Source: Amoebidium appalachense (lineage: Eukaryota; Ichthyosporea). Taken from it: a stretch of 64,000 nucleotides of DNA. Positions 59,530-64,000 of this stretch are shown one piece after another. Location of the stretch: contig CAVNZM010000002.1 of NCBI GenBank assembly GCA_963693365.1, positions 4,092,001-4,156,000 on the forward strand, given 5' to 3'. The notes beneath the pieces were generated by a model, which saw only the letters and a list, made by a program, of their open reading frames with translations, was not told the DNA's origin and did not search any database. Position 1 is the first letter of the stretch. The number at the start of each line of letters is the position of its first letter. The position numbers were made by a program, and so were the translations under genes.

Positions 59530-59702
59530 GAAACAAAGGTGTGGTGTGTGAGACGTGTCAAAAGGTAGTCGGACAGGAGTGGTAAAGACATAAAAAATTT
59601 TTTTCTCCAAATTTAGGACTTCTGGTGGGATACGGCGGGTGGTGGGCGGGGTATGTAATAATCGTACTCTAGGTGCAAAGATACTTGAGGGTGCTCTAGT
59701 TT

Positions 59703-59717
59703 GCCGGCTGGACCGGC
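59703..59717 (+). promoter_or_regulatory. 3'-UTR hairpin of AMT copy 3
   Basis: GCCGG-CTGGA-CCGGC, 174 nt after the stop; the stem is identical to copy 1 while the loop differs. Confidence 0.6.
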
Positions 59718-60447
59718 ATACTCGCTTTGATAGAGAGGAGGAGATAAGGCTTCACTCGGACCTGGGTGGCACCTCTTCCGTTATTTTAAAATAGATGAAT
59801 TTAGCAGTCCAAATCATGCTTTTGTGTCTGGCAAAGTTCAACGTCACAGTCAGAAAGCTTGTGTGTTGATTCTTTCAACCTATTCATAGCGTTACCCAAT
59901 GGTTTTTTAGTGATAAATCACCAGCGGTTGATAGCTCTCACGAATTATTCAGTAATGGGGTGTATTTGAACTTTCATAGCACGTGCAAAATGTGCATGGG
60001 GCATGGGGGCGTGGTATGCACATGGACCTGCGAGCATGCCATTTTTCTCATATTCAGCCCCCCCCCCCCCCCTCCCCCTCCCCCCCCCCCCCCCCCCCCA
60101 GGCGCTGGCCCCAATATTCTTTCTCTTCCCTCTCCCCCCGATAGAAGTCCCGCCACACATTAAGAGCTTATAATCAAGTAAACGGCTACGTTATCAGCTA
60201 CCGTAACAATGATAGATAGACTGTCAATTTGCACTGTTATAATTGAAAAGAGCCCCGAACACTCAGCAGCTAGTCTCCAGGTCTCAGTGTCTTTCCTCCT
60301 CGCAACTCGTAGGGCCGATACCTATTCAAAGACGGCGAAGTTGGACAAGACATTGGTTTAATGTAATCCTCCCCCCCCCCCCCCCCCCCCCCCTGCCGCG
60401 CGCCCCTCTCTCCCCCCTCCCCCATTCCCCCGACTTTCCCACCGAAG

Positions 60448-60485
<38 letters not shown>

Positions 60486-60739
60486 CCTGCGCCCTCCAAC
60501 AACTTGATTAAGTTAAATCTAATGCCAGCACCACCAGCGTCTGTAATTGGCATGTCATATCAACCCCTCAATGCAGTCATGCTTCATTGGTGCTGCCCCC
60601 CCCCCCCCCCCCCCCAAAAAAAGAAAGAAAAAGAAAAAAAATATCCCTCCCCAATCTTCCCCTCCTACTAACACACACACACAGGCACGTGCACGGCGCA
60701 CACACACACACACACACATGCATGCACGCGCGTGCGCGT

Positions 60740-60784
<45 letters not shown>

Positions 60785-60808
60785 ACGCACACACACACAC
60801 ACACACAT

Positions 60809-60839
<31 letters not shown>

Positions 60840-61701
60840 TACACACACACACCACGCGCGCACAAATATACCCATTACATCCCCACTCCCCCTCACCCCC
60901 CCCCCCCAAAAAAAAAAAAATAAGGTTTGGAGTAGCCACACCACTGCGCACATCCGACATCCGCAAACACCAAGATGTGGAATTCGGTCACGGGTAATTG
61001 GAAGTGAAGGGGACGGCCGTTCGGACACAAGAAAGGGGGGTGGATGCAGGAAGCATACAGGTGCTCATTCATTACATGCGAAAAGCTCGGCATATATTCT
61101 CAAGGACTCTGCTGGCCAAAATACGTTCCCAGTTGACGATTTTTTCAGATTTGCGGTCAGAGGTAATGTAGTGCATCTCTGAGTTTGGATAAATATCGTT
61201 AATAACGGAAAAACGAATGTGGATATTCCGAAATTCAACCCCGAACTACGTATTTCTTACAGGGTGAACAGCTTAGGCCAATTTCAGATCATTCATACAG
61301 ATTCAATCATTAATATGCCTTTAGCGCTGACCTTCAGATGTGCAGATTCGTTCGAAATTTGAAATTTGCCTCCCCTCCCCTCCCCCCCCCCCCCCCCCCC
61401 CCTCACTCTCCCCCCCCATATCCTCTCTTTCAGTCAACCGCGAAGAGAAACTAAAGCAATCCTCCCCCCTCCACCCCTTCCCCTCCCCGGGGCGTCCCCC
61501 CACCCCCTTCTCCTCCCCCCAATACAATTAGAACAAAAAAAAAAAAAAAAGAAAGAAGGAGAGAAAAAGAGAAGAAGAGGAAAGATAAAAAAACTGGGAG
61601 TTTACATATTTGCGGAGGTTGCAAGCAACGTTACCAGAACCACCACCACGGAGTGAATCGCCCCCCTTAAAGTACCGTGGGACGCACTAGACATGTCGAC
61701 T
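59718..61701. other. convergent intergenic region between AMT copy 3 and lipase
   Basis: Poly-C runs (60060-60073, 60083-60099, 60369-60392, 60450-60481, 60597-60615), (CA)n with CG-alternating stretches (60669-60860), a pyrimidine tract (61366-61417) and a purine tract (61536-61590). No coding family seen. Confidence 0.7.
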
Positions 61702-62091
61702 CTACCCATCCATACTAGGCGTATACAGCCCATCCATCGAGTGATCGATCGGCGATCCCGTGTCATTTGCCTTATTAGGAAAATCGTCATTTCCATATAT
61801 GGGCATCCATTCGGCGCCCGCACTTGTTGACGTGTCGAAATGCACGGGAACGCCCCAGTGCACAAAGTCAGTCATGTAACTGGGAGGGGTGGCAGCAACC
61901 AAATCTTTACCGTATACCAAACGGTATTTTGTGACGTGGCGGAAGAGCAGAGCGGATAATTGTTTTTGATCTTGGCATTTGTTGTTTTCGTTTGTGGTGG
62001 TATTGTCAGCGCTTGTTGAGGTACTGCGTGTATGTGTGTGTGTGTGTGTGATGATGCGTGTGTGTGTTTGGGAGGGGGGGAGGTGGAGGAG

Positions 62092-62124
<33 letters not shown>

Positions 62125-62176
62125 CGCGTGCGTGTGTGTGTGTGTGTGTGTGCGTGCGTGCAGGCGCGTGTGTGTG

Positions 62177-62257
<81 letters not shown>

Positions 62258-63457
62258 GTTGTGGTATACAAAGGATGATAACAGTGCAGACAGGTGTGTT
62301 TGTTGAAATCTGCTTACGCATGTTCGTGTCTGCATAATTATGAATGTGTGCGTGTACAAGAAGGTGGGGATGGTCAGTGTGGAAGTAACACATCGGGGAA
62401 GGGCGCGGGGGGGGGGGGGGGGGGGGGGGGGGGGAGAAGAGAGACAGAGAGAGAGAGAGGAGGGAGGGGGAGGAAAGAGAGAGGGGGGGAGGATAGAGAG
62501 AGACGGAGAAAGAGGGGGCGGGGAGGGAGGGAGGGGGTTGGAGAGGGAGAAGAGAGGGAGGGGAGGGGGAAGGATGGAGGGGAGGGGAGGAGAGAGAGAA
62601 AGGGGGGGGGGGGGGGGGGGGGGAGGGGGGCGGGCGGAGAGGGGAGGGAGAGAGAGGAGTGAGAGAGCCCGAGAGAGAGAGAGAGAGAGGGAGATAGAGA
62701 GTCAGATACCCACACAGAGAGAATGCCTGTCACGTCGTATGTGTGTGTGTGTGTGTATATGTGTGTAGTAGGGCCCAAGACTTGAGAGAGGATATTAACG
62801 ACGTGTACAGAACTATTTTTGATACGGAGCTCGTTTTTTTTTTTTGGGGGGGGGGGGGGAGGGGGGGGGGGGGGGAGACGGGAAGGGGGGGGGGGGGGAG
62901 GGGGGGAGGGGAGGGGGGAGGGGGGTTGGGGGGAGGGGAAAGGATGTGCGCTGAAGGGGGCGACAAAGGGTGATGTGTGGGAATAGGATTTACGGACCTG
63001 CATTCAGAAAGACGACTGAGTGACCGAGGCTCCCCAAAAGTAACCACCACTACTTTGCTGGAATCTGTCAACACATTCGTCTTGTGTGCCGCCAGTTGTT
63101 GGGCCTCCAACTTTAGTGCAAGCTCTATTGCAAGAATAGACGCCACAGCCCCACCCCTAGAAAACCCCGTCAGATAGATGTTAGGTGTACATGTCATTGT
63201 TGTTTTTGTTGCGGTCAATGTATCAGTTTTAGCTGACACACTGCTTTGATCTGAGATATCGGAAGAAAAGAGGAAGGGGGGATTCTGAAACAGTTTGTTG
63301 ATTGTTTTCTTGAAAGAAATTGAGGTTAGGCCAGTGAGCAGGTCTTGAAAGCCGGCGTGTACACGCACATTGTTGATTGGTGCGATGCCTTGAGGGGTTT
63401 GCATGGGCACGGTAGTCATGCGGAAGTTACTTAACCACTGGGAAAGGCTTGCACGTC
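61702..63457 (-). CDS. class-3 (fungal-type) lipase/alpha-beta hydrolase, 5' part not resolved
   Basis: Two exons joined in phase: 62998-63457 and 61702-62023 (stop TAG at 61702). The first holds [25 protein letters not shown], the nucleophile elbow [13 protein letters not shown] (G-x-S-x-G) and [11 protein letters not shown]. The second holds [15 protein letters not shown] (catalytic Asp) and [11 protein letters not shown] (catalytic His). Order and spacing fit the Lipase_3 family, which hydrolyses acylglycerols or related esters. The usual upstream FRGT block and N-terminus should lie beyond the (GT)n block, possibly in 63800-64000 or outside the window; I could not fix that exon. The start given is an acceptor (CCCAGAG), not an ATG. 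Confidence 0.82.
62170..62258 (-). repeat. (CA)n (sense) in the lipase intron
   Basis: Plus-strand TG blocks at 62094-62113, 62133-62150 and 62184-62258. A shorter TG run at 62032-62050 leads directly to the acceptor of exon 61702-62023. Confidence 0.9.
62404..62700. repeat. poly-G and G/A-rich purine tract in lipase intron
   Basis: G-run 62407-62434, then GAGA/GGGA mixtures with a second G-run (62601-62623); further G-runs at 62846-62910. On the sense strand it is C/T-rich. Confidence 0.9.
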
Positions 63458-63475
63458 CTCTGGGTTTTGTGTGTG

Positions 63476-64000
<525 letters not shown>

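Overview
The window is eukaryotic nuclear DNA from an organism I cannot name; a microsatellite-rich protist or other small eukaryote fits best. The evidence is GT-AG introns of about 100-1100 bp in every host gene, TATA-type promoters, and three classes of retroelement (tyrosine-recombinase type, Copia, Gypsy) with intact hallmarks. There are no operons and no rRNA or tRNA genes that I can support. Non-coding DNA is dominated by (CA/TG)n, (GA/TC)n and long poly-C/poly-G tracts, so most long open frames (poly-His/Thr, Cys/Val, Pro, Gly) are repeat artefacts.

Layout. 1-3.4 kb: 3' half of a plus-strand CD2BP2/Lin1-type GYF-domain splicing gene. 3.4-5.8 kb: convergent intergenic DNA. 5.8-16.5 kb: a minus-strand CHK1-type checkpoint kinase, rebuilt here as 18 exons, about 448 codons. 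16.5-20 kb: intergenic, including the distal promoter of an ammonium transporter. 20-30.6 kb: a tyrosine-recombinase (DIRS/PAT-like) retrotransposon with split direct repeats, itself split by a minus-strand Copia element (22.8-27.7 kb). 30.6-60 kb: a head-to-tail triplication of an AMT ammonium transporter gene. Copy 1 (30.9-48.3 kb) is broken by a 2-bp frameshift and by a 15-kb nest of LTR elements in its last exon. Copy 2 (50.8-53.9 kb) is a decayed pseudogene. Copy 3 (56.7-59.5 kb) is intact, 440 residues. 61.7-63.5 kb and probably beyond: a minus-strand class-3 lipase, 5' end not resolved.

The transposon nest in AMT copy 1 has several layers. A Gypsy-type chromovirus (LTRs 33065-33784 and 47375-48100, target duplication GCTGG) holds a non-autonomous LTR element (33786-37381, target duplication GACAA). 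It also holds a Copia polyprotein sandwiched between Gypsy protease and Gypsy RT without detectable LTRs. LTR pairs are almost identical, so insertions are recent. The AMT copies share an inverted-CCAAT/TATA promoter, a 3'-UTR hairpin and intron positions, so the duplicated unit included regulatory DNA. A notable genome-wide pattern is that microsatellites sit on fixed sides of introns: (GT)n runs next to donors and (CA)n runs next to acceptors, on the sense strand, in genes of both orientations.
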